A stretch of DNA of 46,024 bases from Planctomycetota bacterium (GCA_002705055.1 PAHY01000049.1:1-46024); one strand, 5' to 3'; positions 23,153 through 33,856 are shown, numbered from the stretch's first letter. Notes: generated by a model not told the origin, from the sequence alone. Numbers and translations: made by a program.

Positions 23153-23167
23153 GGCACACAACTTGGG

Positions 23168-23989
23168 CTAGAACTTGATCGCGCTCAACGCGAAGACCGG
23201 GCCGGCCTCGCAGGTGCGGGCCCACTTCCAGCTGCCCAGCGGGCCGTCAGGCTGGGTCTCGACCGGGCAGGCGTTGCAGACGCCGAAGCCGCAGCCCATG
23301 TACGTCTCAAGGCTCAGCTCGGCGTCGAGGCCCTGCCTGCGCGCGTAGTCAGCGAAGCCGTGCAGCAGGCCTTCCGGCCCGCAGGCGCAGAAGCGCGCCT
23401 CGCGCGGCAAACGACCGGCTTCCAGTTCCGCGTCGAGTAGCTGCACGACGTTGCCGTGGAAGCCGCGGCTGCCGTCATCGGTCGCGTAGAGCATCGGCGC
23501 GCCCTCGGCGGCCAGGCCTTCGGCGTCGTACAGCCGGTCGGCGGTGCGGGCGCCGAACAGCAGCCAGGTGTTCTGCTCGCAGCCCATCTGCATGCGATGG
23601 CGCGCGTACAGCAAGAAAGGCGCCGAGCCCACCCCGCCGGCCACCATCACGACCGGGCGTTCGGGCTCGGCCACGGTGAAGCCGTTGCCGAGCGGAAAGG
23701 TGAGCGTGACCAGCTCGCCGATCTCGAGTCGCTCGAGCGCCTTCGTGCCCACCCCCATCACCTGAATCAGGAAGCGCAGGGTGCGGCCGCGCTGGTCGTA
23801 CAGACTGAAGGGCCGGCCCAGTTCGGGGCCGGTGCCGTTCGCCGGCGAGAGCATGGCGAACACGCCGGGGCGCAGCGCCGGCAGCTCGTGGTCGACCTCG
23901 ACGTCGAGCAGAAAGGCATCCGGGCCGCAACGGTGGCGGCCGATGATCCGGCTATCAGTGCAGCGCGCGGCGACGGTGGAACCGCTCAT
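23168..23989 (-). CDS. pyrK: Dihydroorotate dehydrogenase electron transfer subunit (PyrK-like)
   Basis: A 273-residue flavin/iron-sulfur protein. FAD-binding RPFSLYD (59-65), nucleotide-binding AGGVGSAPFLLYAR (117-130), CACGPEGLL (201-209), and a 2Fe-2S ligand set Cys233, Cys238, Cys241 and Cys260 (GCGFGVCNAC...ARTC) are all present. In the PyrDB-PyrK complex it passes electrons from dihydroorotate to NAD. No pyrD is adjacent, so the catalytic partner must be elsewhere, or the protein serves another reductase. The open frame extends far upstream but overlaps the Nudix gene; the ATG after a TAGAAT box is chosen. Confidence 0.88.
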   Translation of the reverse strand: MSGSTVAARCTDSRIIGRHRCGPDAFLLDVEVDHELPALRPGVFAMLSPANGTGPELGRPFSLYDQRGRTLRFLIQVMGVGTKALERLEIGELVTLTFPLGNGFTVAEPERPVVMVAGGVGSAPFLLYARHRMQMGCEQNTWLLFGARTADRLYDAEGLAAEGAPMLYATDDGSRGFHGNVVQLLDAELEAGRLPREARFCACGPEGLLHGFADYARRQGLDAELSLETYMGCGFGVCNACPVETQPDGPLGSWKWARTCEAGPVFALSAIKF

Positions 23990-23997
23990 GACCGGGC

Positions 23998-24003
23998 ATT
24001 CTA
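23998..24003 (-). promoter_or_regulatory. Putative -10 box of pyrK
   Basis: Minus-strand TAGAAT lies 8 nt before the pyrK ATG. A divergent box for the Nudix gene is at 24042-24047, so the two promoters share about 40 bases. Confidence 0.45.
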
Positions 24004-24041
24004 GCCCGCGCCGCGGCGCGGGGCGCGGCCCGGCGCGCGGG

Positions 24042-24047
24042 TAGACT
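24042..24047 (+). promoter_or_regulatory. Putative -10 box of the Nudix/HD/argS/apt run
   Basis: TAGACT lies 8 nt before the GTG start at 24056. No ribosome-binding site is seen. Confidence 0.4.
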
Positions 24048-24055
24048 TCGGGCCC

Positions 24056-24535
24056 GTGTCGACGGCCCACCCCCCTTCCTCGGAGAACGCGCGCCCGGCT
24101 GCCGGAACCCCGGTGAATCCGGTGCTCGCCGCCGGGGTCGTGCTGTGGACGGGCAGCCCCACTGCGCCGCAGTTCCTGCTGCTGCGCAACGCGCGCCACG
24201 GCAGCTGGGGCCTGCCCAAGGGCCACGCCGAGCCGGGCGAGGACCTGCGCACCACCGCGCAGCGCGAGGTCGAGGAAGAGACCGGCTACACCCTGGCCGC
24301 CGACGGCCTGCGCGCCGACTTCGCCGACACCAACCTCTACCAGCCGAAGCCGGAGGTCTGGAAGCGGGTCGTCCACTTCCTCGCCGCGGCCGCCGTCGAT
24401 CCACAGGGCTTCGTCCGCTCGCCCGAGCACGACGACCACGCCTGGCTGCCGCTCGACCAGGCCCTCGCCCGCTGCGAACACGACGCCCTCTGCCGCACGC
24501 TGCGCCGCGCCGCGACCCGGCTGGCTTCCGCCTGA
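24056..24535 (+). CDS. Nudix hydrolase
   Basis: A 159-residue cytoplasmic protein. The Nudix box GHAEPGEDLRTTAQREVEEE (56-75, then TGY) fits the Gx5Ex7REUXEEXGU signature fully. The upstream SWGLPKG and the general layout resemble bis(5'-nucleosyl)-tetraphosphatase (Ap4A hydrolase) types, which clean up dinucleotide by-products of aminoacyl-tRNA synthetases; argS two genes later makes that plausible. The start is GTG 24056, just after a putative -10 box. The first ~20 residues are disordered. Exact substrate unknown. Confidence 0.88.
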   Translation: MSTAHPPSSENARPAAGTPVNPVLAAGVVLWTGSPTAPQFLLLRNARHGSWGLPKGHAEPGEDLRTTAQREVEEETGYTLAADGLRADFADTNLYQPKPEVWKRVVHFLAAAAVDPQGFVRSPEHDDHAWLPLDQALARCEHDALCRTLRRAATRLASA

Positions 24536-24538
24536 GCC

Positions 24539-25225
24539 ATGAGCTTTCTCACCCCGACTGAGGCCGCCGAGATCCTCGACGCGCACGCCCCGGACGACGC
24601 CGTCTGGCCGGCCCACTGCCGTCAGGTCGCGCGGGTCGCGGGCACGGTCGCGCGCGCGCTGGTCGAGGCCGGCGCCTCGCTGGATCAGGTGCTCGACGCC
24701 TGGTGGGGCGACGAATCCAGCCCGGTGGTCGAGAGCCGCCCGCCGCAGCAGCCGCTCACCCCCGAAGACCTCGAAGCCTGGGCGCTGGTCCACGACCTCG
24801 GGCGCGCGATCGACCACGGCCCGCTGCACGGCTGGATCGGCTACAAGATCCTGGCCGACCTCGGCCACGCGTCGAGCGGCCGCGGCTGCCTGACTCACTG
24901 GCTGAAGGGCCGCCTCCCCGCCGAGCTGCGCGCCGCTGATCTCGATGACGACCTGATCGCCCAGGTCTCCGCCGCGCTGCACCCGCTGCAGTGGCGGCTC
25001 GCCGACAGCGTGCTGTCCTTCGCCGATTCGAGCGTGGCTGGCAAGGCCATCGTGCCGCTCGCTACCCGCCACGCCGACCTGCGCGCGCGCTACGGCGATT
25101 CGACCTGGATGGACCGCCACCAGGAACTGGGCGAGCGTGCCGCCGCCCATCTGACGACCGCGCTCGGCCGCCCGGTCGAGGAGCTGATGGCTCCGCTCTA
25201 CGATGCCGAACCCGACCATGCCTGA
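24539..25225 (+). CDS. HD-domain phosphohydrolase
   Basis: A 228-residue cytoplasmic protein with the HD superfamily metal site: His26 (AHCRQVARVA), His85-Asp86 (LVHDLGR), histidines in DHGPLHGW, and a late Asp in SFADSS near residue 161. It resembles small HDIG-type nucleotidases or phosphodiesterases. It starts three bases after the Nudix stop and runs into the argS start, so it is part of a tightly packed operon. Substrate not predictable from sequence. Confidence 0.8.
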   Translation: MSFLTPTEAAEILDAHAPDDAVWPAHCRQVARVAGTVARALVEAGASLDQVLDAWWGDESSPVVESRPPQQPLTPEDLEAWALVHDLGRAIDHGPLHGWIGYKILADLGHASSGRGCLTHWLKGRLPAELRAADLDDDLIAQVSAALHPLQWRLADSVLSFADSSVAGKAIVPLATRHADLRARYGDSTWMDRHQELGERAAAHLTTALGRPVEELMAPLYDAEPDHA

Positions 25226-26933
25226 CGCCGCTCCGCACGGACTCGACGCCTTCGCCGCCCCCATCCGCGCCGCCCTCGCCGCCGCGCTCGAGCTCGACGC
25301 CGACACGATTCAACTCGAGCGCCCGAAGAATGAAGCGCACGGCGAGTTCGCCCTGCCCTGCTTCCGCTTCGCCAAGGCGGCGGGCAAGAATCCGGCCGAG
25401 CTCGCCGGCCACCTGGCCGCGACCCTGGAGATCCCCCAGGTCAGCGCTGAAGCCGTCGGCCCCTTCCTGAACTTCCAGATCGACCGCACCGCGCTGGCCG
25501 CGCAGGTGCTGGGCGACGCCGGCCAGGAGGGCTTCGGCCGCGCCGCCGACGGCGAGGTGACGCTGGTCGAGTACAGCTCGCCGAACATCGCCAAGCCGAT
25601 GCACGTCGGCCACCTGCGCAGCACCGTGATCGGCGCCGCGATGGCGCGGCTGTTCGACCACCTCGGTCATCAGGTCGTGCGCATCAACCACCTGGGCGAC
25701 TGGGGCTCGCAGTTCGGCAAGCTGCTCGCCGCCTGGAAGCGCTGGGGCGAGGAAGCGGAACTGGAAGCCGATCCGATCGGCCACCTCCTGAAGCTCTACG
25801 TCGAGTATCACGAGCAGGAGAAGGATGAGAAGGAGGGCGCGAGCCTCGACGCCGAGGCCAAGGCCGCCTTCCTCGCGCTCGAATCGGGCGAGGACAATGA
25901 AGAGCGCCGACTCTGGGTGCGCTTCACCGAGCTCTCGCTGGCTGAGTTCCAGAAGATCTACGATCGGCTCGACGCGCGCTTCGATCTGCTGCGCGGCGAG
26001 TCCTGGTACGAGGACAAGCTCGACAGCACCGTCGACTGGCTGGAGAGCTGCGGCGTGGTCGAGGACAGCGACGGCGCGCGCATCGTCGACCTCGAATCGG
26101 AGGGCATCAAGACGCCCTGCCTGATCAAGACCTCGCACGGCACCACCCTCTACGCGACCCGCGATCTGGCGGCGGCCAAGTCGCGCTGGGACGAGTTCCA
26201 GTTCGCGCGTTGCCTCTACTTCGTCGGCTCCGAGCAGAAGCTGCACTTCGATCAGTTCAAGGCGGTGCTGAAGCGCTGCGGCACCAGCTGGTGGGACCGG
26301 CTCGAACACGTGCCCTTCGGCCTGGTGCGCTTCCCCGAGGGCAAGCTGTCGACCCGCGCCGGCCGCGTGCTGCGCCTCTCTGAGGTGCTCGACCGTGCAG
26401 TCGAGCTGGCCCGCGAGATCGTCGAGGAGAAGAACCCCGAGCACCCCGACAAGGACACCGTCGCCGAGCAGGTCGGCGTCGGCGCGGTGATCTTCCACGA
26501 CCTCAGCCACGCCCGGAACAAGGAAGTGGTCTTCGACTGGAAGGAGGTCCTCTCCTTTGAAGGTGACACCGGCCCGAGCCTGCAGTACACCCACGCCCGC
26601 TGCTGCTCGATCCTGCGCCGCGCCGAGCGCGCGGTGCCGTCGCCGAGCGAGGTCGACCCGGCCCTGCTGGCCGACGCGCCCGAGCTGTGGGTGGCCCTCG
26701 GCCGCTTCCCGGCCGCGGTCCGCGAGGCCGCCGAGAAGCGCGAGCCGATGATCCTCGCCCAGCAGCTCCTGAAGATCGGCACCGCCGGCAACGTCTTCTA
26801 TCGCGAGAAGCGGGTGCTCGGCACCGGCGACGAGGCGCTCGAAGGCGCGCGCTTGGCCGCGATCGACGCGCTGCGCCGCACCCTGGCCCTGGGCCTGGGT
26901 CTGCTCGGCGTGCCCGCCCCCACCGAGATGTAG
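25203..26933 (+). CDS. argS: Arginyl-tRNA synthetase
   Basis: A 576-residue class I aminoacyl-tRNA synthetase that charges tRNA-Arg. The HIGH-type motif is HVGHLRST after SSPNIAKPM (about residue 135). ArgS-typical INHLGDWGSQFGKLL and LYATRDLAAAKSRW follow, then the degenerate KMSKS-like region EGKLSTRAGRVLRL. The C-terminal helical anticodon-binding domain includes SLQYTHARCCSILRRA. The start overlaps the HD gene by 23 bases; a second ATG at 25218 would shorten the overlap to eight. Length is normal for ArgS. Confidence 0.97.
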   Translation: MPNPTMPDAAPHGLDAFAAPIRAALAAALELDADTIQLERPKNEAHGEFALPCFRFAKAAGKNPAELAGHLAATLEIPQVSAEAVGPFLNFQIDRTALAAQVLGDAGQEGFGRAADGEVTLVEYSSPNIAKPMHVGHLRSTVIGAAMARLFDHLGHQVVRINHLGDWGSQFGKLLAAWKRWGEEAELEADPIGHLLKLYVEYHEQEKDEKEGASLDAEAKAAFLALESGEDNEERRLWVRFTELSLAEFQKIYDRLDARFDLLRGESWYEDKLDSTVDWLESCGVVEDSDGARIVDLESEGIKTPCLIKTSHGTTLYATRDLAAAKSRWDEFQFARCLYFVGSEQKLHFDQFKAVLKRCGTSWWDRLEHVPFGLVRFPEGKLSTRAGRVLRLSEVLDRAVELAREIVEEKNPEHPDKDTVAEQVGVGAVIFHDLSHARNKEVVFDWKEVLSFEGDTGPSLQYTHARCCSILRRAERAVPSPSEVDPALLADAPELWVALGRFPAAVREAAEKREPMILAQQLLKIGTAGNVFYREKRVLGTGDEALEGARLAAIDALRRTLALGLGLLGVPAPTEM

Positions 26934-26935
26934 CC

Positions 26936-27472
26936 ATGGCGGACGCCGCCCTGGACGCCCGCCTGCGCGCCGCCATCCGCGACGTGCCCGATTTCCCCAA
27001 GCCGGGGATCGTCTTCAAGGACATCAGCCCGCTGCTGCAGGACGCCGCGCTGCTCGGCGAGGCGCTCGACGCCCTGGCCGAGGCCGCCCGCCCGCTGCGC
27101 CCGACCCACATCGCGGCGATCGAATCGCGCGGCTTTCTGTTCGCCGGCGGGCTCTGCGAGCGCCTGAACGCCGGCCTGATCCCGCTCCGCAAGCCCGGCA
27201 AGCTGCCCTGGGAGACCTTCGAGCAGTCCTACGCCCTGGAATACGGCGAAGACCGGCTCGAGGTCCACGCCGACGCCGCCGGCCCGGCCGACCGCGTCTT
27301 TCTGATCGACGATCTGCTCGCGACCGGCGGCACCGCGGCCGCCGCCGTCACCCTGATCCGCCGCACCGGGGCCGAGCTGGTCGGGGCTGGATTTCTGATC
27401 GAGCTCGCTTTCCTCGACGGCCGCGAGGCCCTGCATGGCTTCCCGGTCGAGGCGCTGATCCACTACGGGTAG
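26936..27472 (+). CDS. apt: Adenine phosphoribosyltransferase
   Basis: A 178-residue purine-salvage enzyme (adenine plus PRPP to AMP). It starts with the family-typical IRDVPDFPKPGIVFKDISPLL. The PRPP-binding loop is VFLIDDLLATGGTA, and AIESRGFLFAGGL and LRKPGKLPW are also typical. It begins two bases after the argS stop; the reading frame is open upstream inside argS, but the ATG at 26936 matches the family N-terminus. Last gene of the Nudix-HD-argS-apt run. Confidence 0.96.
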   Translation: MADAALDARLRAAIRDVPDFPKPGIVFKDISPLLQDAALLGEALDALAEAARPLRPTHIAAIESRGFLFAGGLCERLNAGLIPLRKPGKLPWETFEQSYALEYGEDRLEVHADAAGPADRVFLIDDLLATGGTAAAAVTLIRRTGAELVGAGFLIELAFLDGREALHGFPVEALIHYG

Positions 27473-27492
27473 GATTTCGGAGGTCCGATTCC

Positions 27493-27498
27493 TAGAAT
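27493..27498 (+). promoter_or_regulatory. Putative -10 box of the sigma factor gene
   Basis: TAGAAT lies 6 nt before the ATG at 27505. A GGAGG stretch at 27479-27483 lies too far upstream of the start to act as its ribosome-binding site. Predicts a leaderless transcript. Confidence 0.5.
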
Positions 27499-27504
27499 CC
27501 GCTC

Positions 27505-28308
27505 ATGCCCGAAATGGAGAAGGGTCCCAACGAAGGTCACGAAGAAGACCGCGCCGCCGAACTCTGGGCCAAGTACAAGAAGGCCCGGGGCGCGAAGCGG
27601 CGCAACGAGCTGAAGGCCGAGTTGGTGGATCTCTACCTCCACCTGCCGCAGTTCCACGCCGAGCGCCTGGCGGCCGGCCTGCCCAAGTCGGTGCAGGTCG
27701 AGGACCTGGTCCAGGAGGGCATGTTCGGGCTGATGGACGCGATCGACAAGTTCGATCCTTCGCGTGGCATCAAGTTCAAGACCTACTGCGGCACCCGCAT
27801 CCGCGGCGCCATGCTGGACGGCCTGCGCAGCCAGGACTGGGCCTCGCGGCTCATGCGCCAGCGCGCCAACCAGGCCGAGCGGATCAAGCAGGAGTACCTC
27901 TCGCTGCACGGCCGCCCGCCGACGGAAGAGGAGCTGGCCGAGGCCATGAACCTCGACCCCGAGACCCTCACCAAAAAGACGGTGCCGCGCTCGATGGTCA
28001 CGATCAGCGACCGCCGTGCCGACAGCGGCGAGCAGCGCAACGCGAGCATCGACACCCTGAAGGAAGGCGGCGAGGACGACCCCTCCGAGCTCTTCCACCG
28101 CCAGGACATGATGGAAGTGATCACGCGCTCGCTCTCCGAGAAGGAGCGCTCGATCCTGTACATGTACTACCAGGAAGGGCTGAACCTGCGCGAGATCGGC
28201 GAGGAGCTCAACCTCACCGAGTCCCGCGTCTGCCAGATTCACGGCAACGTCATTCGTCGTCTGCGCGATCGGCTGTCCGATCAGCGCGAGCAGTTCGACG
28301 AGGACTGA
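27505..28308 (+). CDS. FliA/WhiG-type RNA polymerase sigma factor
   Basis: A 267-residue sigma-70-family protein without region 1. Region 2 is EDLVQEGMFGLMDAIDKFDPSRGIKF, with TYCGTRIRGAMLDGLR as in FliA/WhiG factors. Region 3 includes SLHGRPPTEEELAEAM, and region 4 is SEKERSILYMYY through LTESRVCQIH. In other bacteria this type controls motility or development. No flagellar genes are nearby, and planctomycetes often keep such a factor in a housekeeping setting. It starts a plus-strand run with birA, rph, rdgB and lepA. The acidic N-terminal ~20 residues are extra. Confidence 0.93.
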   Translation: MPEMEKGPNEGHEEDRAAELWAKYKKARGAKRRNELKAELVDLYLHLPQFHAERLAAGLPKSVQVEDLVQEGMFGLMDAIDKFDPSRGIKFKTYCGTRIRGAMLDGLRSQDWASRLMRQRANQAERIKQEYLSLHGRPPTEEELAEAMNLDPETLTKKTVPRSMVTISDRRADSGEQRNASIDTLKEGGEDDPSELFHRQDMMEVITRSLSEKERSILYMYYQEGLNLREIGEELNLTESRVCQIHGNVIRRLRDRLSDQREQFDED

Positions 28309-28310
28309 GC

Positions 28311-29117
28311 ATGGCCGAGCGGCGCGCGTACACGCCCTTCGACCGTGCGCGCTTTCAGCGGCGCCTGCCCTGCGGGGTCGCGCTGGGCCAGAAGCTGCTG
28401 GTGCTCGACCAGACCGAGAGTACCCAGACGGCTCTGCGCGCCGAGCTGGACCGCCTCGGCAGCGCCGGCCGCGGACTGATCGTGCTGGCCGAAGAGCAGC
28501 GCGCCGGCCGCGGGCGCACCGCGCGGGACTGGTGGTCCGGCCCGCCCTCGGCCAACCTGGCCGTCAGCGTGGCGGTCCACGCGCTGCCCGATCCGGTCGA
28601 GACCCTGGGCATGCACGCCGCCTGCGCGCTGGTCGGCGCGGCCGCGCCCTATGCCCGAGGCCGACAGCTGGCGCTCAAGTGGCCGAATGATCTGCTGCTG
28701 GACGGCGCCAAGTTCGCCGGGCTGCTGGTCGAGGCCGGGCTGGCGGGCGGCGCGGCGCTGCTCGGCGTCGGCGTCAACCTGCGCGAGGCCCCGCCGCGCG
28801 CGGTCGCCCGCTACCCCACCACCCGCCTGGCGCCGGAGGCCTGGCGCGAGGATTTCCTGGCCCGCTGGCTGCTGGCGCTGGATCGTCGGCTGCGCCAGGC
28901 GGCGCTCGCCGGGCCCGGTCAGCTCGAGCGGGATTGCCTCGCGCTGCTGCGCGCCTGGGCTCCGCACGGAGTCGACGAGGCACGTTCCGCGCACCGCGGC
29001 CCGCTGGTACAATTCTCGGTTCACGACGGCCTGACCTGGGGCTTCGAAGGCGCACGCACCACCCGCCCGCTGGGCTGGATTGAGCGCCTGGAAGCCCTGC
29101 CCGCCCCTCGGGCCTGA
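28311..29117 (+). CDS. birA: Biotin-[acetyl-CoA-carboxylase] ligase (monofunctional BirA)
   Basis: A 268-residue enzyme that activates biotin as biotinyl-AMP and attaches it to carboxyl carrier protein. The start of the catalytic domain is LDQTESTQTALRAEL, followed by the biotin/AMP loop QRAGRGRTARDWW, the catalytic Lys in LKWPNDLLLDGAKFAGLL and GVGVNLRE. There is no N-terminal HTH, so it is a class I ligase without repressor function. The gene begins two bases after the sigma factor stop. The C-terminal small SH3-like domain is present. Confidence 0.95.
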   Translation: MAERRAYTPFDRARFQRRLPCGVALGQKLLVLDQTESTQTALRAELDRLGSAGRGLIVLAEEQRAGRGRTARDWWSGPPSANLAVSVAVHALPDPVETLGMHAACALVGAAAPYARGRQLALKWPNDLLLDGAKFAGLLVEAGLAGGAALLGVGVNLREAPPRAVARYPTTRLAPEAWREDFLARWLLALDRRLRQAALAGPGQLERDCLALLRAWAPHGVDEARSAHRGPLVQFSVHDGLTWGFEGARTTRPLGWIERLEALPAPRA

Positions 29118-29138
29118 GCCGCGCACCCCCAGCACGAC

Positions 29139-29864
29139 ATGGCACGCCACGACGGCCGCACCGAGGACCAGCTGCGTCCTTTCCAGATCACCCGCAACTT
29201 CATCGACACCGCCGAAGGCGCGGTGCTGGTCGAGGCCGGACGCACCCGGGTGCTGTGCACCTGCTCGGTGGTGCCGGGCGTGCCGGCCTGGAAGCGCAAC
29301 TCCGGCGAGGGCTGGCTCACCGCCGAATACGCGATGCTGCCCGGCTCGGTGAAGGGCCGTAAGCGCCGTGAGACCGGCCACCGCGACGGCCGCAGCGTCG
29401 AGATCCAGCGCCTGATCGGCCGCGCGCTGCGCGCCGTTGTCGATCTGCGCGCCTTCCCGGATGTCACCCTCTCGGTCGACTGCGATGTGCTGCAGGCCGA
29501 TGGCGGCACCCGCTGCGCTTCGATCACCGGCGCGATGATCGCGCTGCATGACGCCTGTCACGCCCTGGCCCAGCGCGAGAAGCTGCGCCACTGGCCGCTG
29601 CTCGACTGGGCGGCCGCGGTCTCGGTGGGCGTGGTCCACGGCAACGAGGTCCTCGACCTGGACTACAAAGAGGACTCGACCGCCGACGTCGACATGAACA
29701 TCATCGGCACGGCCTCGGGCAAGCTGATCGAGGTCCAGGGCACCGCCGAGGGCGAGCCTTTCCCCCGCGAGAGCTGCCACAAGCTGATCGATCTGGGCAT
29801 GGAAGGCGTGCTCGCTCTGACCGAAATGCAACAGGCCGCGGTCGCCGCCGGCGCGCCTGCCTGA
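29139..29864 (+). CDS. rph: Ribonuclease PH
   Basis: A 241-residue phosphorolytic 3'-5' exoribonuclease that trims tRNA 3' ends. The family start R-x-DGRTEDQLRPF is followed by GAVLVEAGRTRVLCTCSV. The phosphate-site segment is YAMLPGSVKGRKRRE...HRDGRSVEIQRLIGRALR. LDLDYKEDSTADVDMN holds the metal/substrate residues. Length is standard. It sits between birA and rdgB on the same strand with short gaps, as commonly seen for rph-rdgB pairs. Confidence 0.97.
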   Translation: MARHDGRTEDQLRPFQITRNFIDTAEGAVLVEAGRTRVLCTCSVVPGVPAWKRNSGEGWLTAEYAMLPGSVKGRKRRETGHRDGRSVEIQRLIGRALRAVVDLRAFPDVTLSVDCDVLQADGGTRCASITGAMIALHDACHALAQREKLRHWPLLDWAAAVSVGVVHGNEVLDLDYKEDSTADVDMNIIGTASGKLIEVQGTAEGEPFPRESCHKLIDLGMEGVLALTEMQQAAVAAGAPA

Positions 29865-29876
29865 TCCCCTGATTCG

Positions 29877-30562
29877 ATGCAACGCATCCTGATCGCATCC
29901 AGCAACCCCAAGAAGCTCGCCGAGCTGCGCGCCCTGTGCGCGGAGCTGCCGGTCGAGCTGCTGGGGCCGGATGCGCTCGCCGGGGCGCTGCCCGAGGTCG
30001 ACGAGGACGGCGAGACCTTCCTCGACAACGCGGCCAAGAAGGCGCTGGCTTTCGCCGAGGTGGCCGCTGCCGAGCTGGGCGAAGAGGTCTGGGCGCTCGC
30101 CGATGACTCCGGCCTGTGCGTCGACGCGCTCGACGGCGCGCCCGGGGTCCACTCGGCGCGTTTCTCGGTCGAGACCCCGGCCGCCGACGGCAGCACCCAG
30201 CCCGAAGACGCCGGCCGCGACCGCGTCGACCCGGCCAACAACGCGCTGCTGCTCGAGAAGCTGGCCGGCCTGCCCGAGAGCGAGCGCGGCGCGGCCTTCC
30301 GCTGCGTCATCGCGGTGGCCGGCCAGGGCCAGCTGCTATTCGCGGTCGAAGGCGAAGTGCGCGGCCGCATCCTCGATCATCAGACGGGCCAGGCCGGCTT
30401 CGGCTACGATCCGCTGTTCTTCCACCCGCCCAGCGGGTGCACCTTCGCCGAGCTCGACGCCGCCGCCAAGGCCGCCGTCAGCCACCGCGGCGAGGCCGTG
30501 CACCGGCTGCGCGAGGTCCTGTTGACCGTGCTCCCGGCCGAACCGGCCACCCGATCCGACGC

Positions 30563-30566
<4 letters not shown>
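29877..30566 (+). CDS. rdgB: XTP/dITP diphosphatase (RdgB/HAM1)
   Basis: A 229-residue enzyme that removes non-canonical purine nucleotides (dITP, XTP, ITP). It opens with ILIASSNPKKLAELRAL, has the catalytic LADDSGLCVDALDGAPGVHSARF, then GYDPLFFHP and KAAVSHRGEAVHRL. A ~25-residue Asp/Pro-rich insertion after SARFS (about 100-125) is longer than in E. coli RdgB. It follows rph closely, and its stop overlaps the lepA start (ATGA). Confidence 0.95.
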
Positions 30567-32371
<1,805 letters not shown>

Positions 32372-32401
32372 GCGAGCGAGCACTTCTCCGCGCGGCGCGG
32401 C

Positions 32402-32407
32402 TAAACT
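32402..32407 (+). promoter_or_regulatory. Putative -10 box of lepB
   Basis: TAAACT lies 7 nt before the ATG at 32415. It is preceded by a small CCGCGC-G-GCGCGG hairpin (32388-32400) that may separate lepA from lepB transcription. Confidence 0.45.
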
Positions 32408-32414
32408 GCCGGGG

Positions 32415-33854
32415 ATGGCCGACGACGCCAAGCCCAAGAAGGAAAAGGAGAAGTCCACCAGTCCTTTCCGCGACAACATCGAGGTGGTCGTGTTTGCGAT
32501 CGCGATGTCGCTGGGGCTGAAGGTGTTCGCGCTGGAGGCCTATCAGATCCCGACGGGCTCGATGCAGCCCACGCTGATGGGCACCGACCTGATTGAGGGG
32601 CAGCAGATCGTCGGCGGGGTGCATGACCGGGTGCTGGTCGACAAGATCTGCTACCTGCTGCGCGACCCCAAGCGCTGGGAAGTGGTCGTCTTCCGCTACC
32701 CGCTCGCGACCACCAACAACTACGTCAAGCGGCTGCTCGGCCTGCCCAACGAAGAGCTGTGGATCCAGGAGGGCGATATCTGGACCCGCACCCTGGACAG
32801 CGGCGACGAGTTCCAGATTCAGCGCAAGCCGCGCAAGGTCCAGGAAGAGATCTGGAAGCAGGTCTACCCGAAGCCGGGCAACGACCCCAGCGTCTGGAGC
32901 AACTGGCGGATGCAGCAGATGGAGTCGGCCAACAACGACGGCATCGCCACGCTGCGCGCCGGTTCGGCGCTGTCCTTCCCGGCGACCGGCAGCATCAAGG
33001 ACGCCTACCGCGACGGTTATCCGGACGCGATGTACTCCAAGGTGCAGCCGGGCGGCAGCTCGGCCGTGGCCCGCAACATCATCTCGGACCTGCGCTTCGC
33101 CTTCACGGCGACGCCCGGCGCCGCGGTGGCCCCGCTCAACTTCCTGGCCGAGTGCGGCGCCTTCGAGTTTGAGCTCGAGCTGGGCCCGGACGGCAGCAGC
33201 CTGATCCTGCCCGGCGGCGAACAGCGCGTGATCGAGTTCACGCCGCAGCCGCAGCGCGCGGTCGAGCTCGTCTTCGCCTTCTGGGATCACCACTGGGAGC
33301 TCGAGCTCAACGGTGAGCGCTGGAGCGGCGACATCGAATCCGAGGTCCGCCGCGCCCCGCGCAATGGCATGGCGCTGCGCGCGGAGGGCGACTGGAGCAT
33401 CGCGCCCCCCACCATCCATCGCGACATCCACTACCTGGCATCGCTCGAGGGCGGCACCGCGCCGTACCCGATCCCGGAAGGCGAGTACTTCATGATGGGC
33501 GACAACACCCAGAACTCGCTGGATTCGCGCGACTGGACGGCCCGCCAGCTGCACTTCGACCCGCCGGTGAACGGCTACTCCTTCCTGCGTGGCGACGATC
33601 TGCCCGACGGCCACGACCCCAGCTACAACAACCCGCGCTGGGATCGCGCCGCCGAGTACATGACCTTCCGCGATGAGTGGGGCGATCTGCACGTCTTCAC
33701 CCGCGAAGAGCTGAGCCAGTACAAGCAGCGCGAGAAGCCCGAGCGCGTCTCAGCGCACACGGTGCCGCGCGAGTACATCCAGGGCAAGGCGCTCGCCGTC
33801 TTCCTGCCCATCCCCCCCTTCGCGCCGGTCTGGCGCATCGGCTGGATTCACTAA
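32415..33854 (+). CDS. lepB: Signal peptidase I, long planctomycete-type
   Basis: A 479-residue membrane-bound serine protease that cleaves Sec and Tat signal peptides. One transmembrane helix (about 23-41) precedes the nucleophile Ser49 in IPTGSMQPTL; the general base is Lys105 in NNYVKRLLGLP. The conserved GDNTQNSLDSRDW box lies near residue 362. About 250 residues separate the Lys box from this box, far more than in typical enzymes. That insert contains a beta-rich segment (about 200-330) of unknown role. The many exported proteins in this window are its likely clients. It is followed two bases later by lptB. Confidence 0.95.
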   Translation: MADDAKPKKEKEKSTSPFRDNIEVVVFAIAMSLGLKVFALEAYQIPTGSMQPTLMGTDLIEGQQIVGGVHDRVLVDKICYLLRDPKRWEVVVFRYPLATTNNYVKRLLGLPNEELWIQEGDIWTRTLDSGDEFQIQRKPRKVQEEIWKQVYPKPGNDPSVWSNWRMQQMESANNDGIATLRAGSALSFPATGSIKDAYRDGYPDAMYSKVQPGGSSAVARNIISDLRFAFTATPGAAVAPLNFLAECGAFEFELELGPDGSSLILPGGEQRVIEFTPQPQRAVELVFAFWDHHWELELNGERWSGDIESEVRRAPRNGMALRAEGDWSIAPPTIHRDIHYLASLEGGTAPYPIPEGEYFMMGDNTQNSLDSRDWTARQLHFDPPVNGYSFLRGDDLPDGHDPSYNNPRWDRAAEYMTFRDEWGDLHVFTREELSQYKQREKPERVSAHTVPREYIQGKALAVFLPIPPFAPVWRIGWIH

Positions 33855-33856
33855 CG

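Noticed and set aside
23990..25306. 440-residue N-terminal extension of the pyrK frame
   Set aside because: It is antisense to the Nudix and HD genes, and the PyrK family start fits the ATG at 23989.
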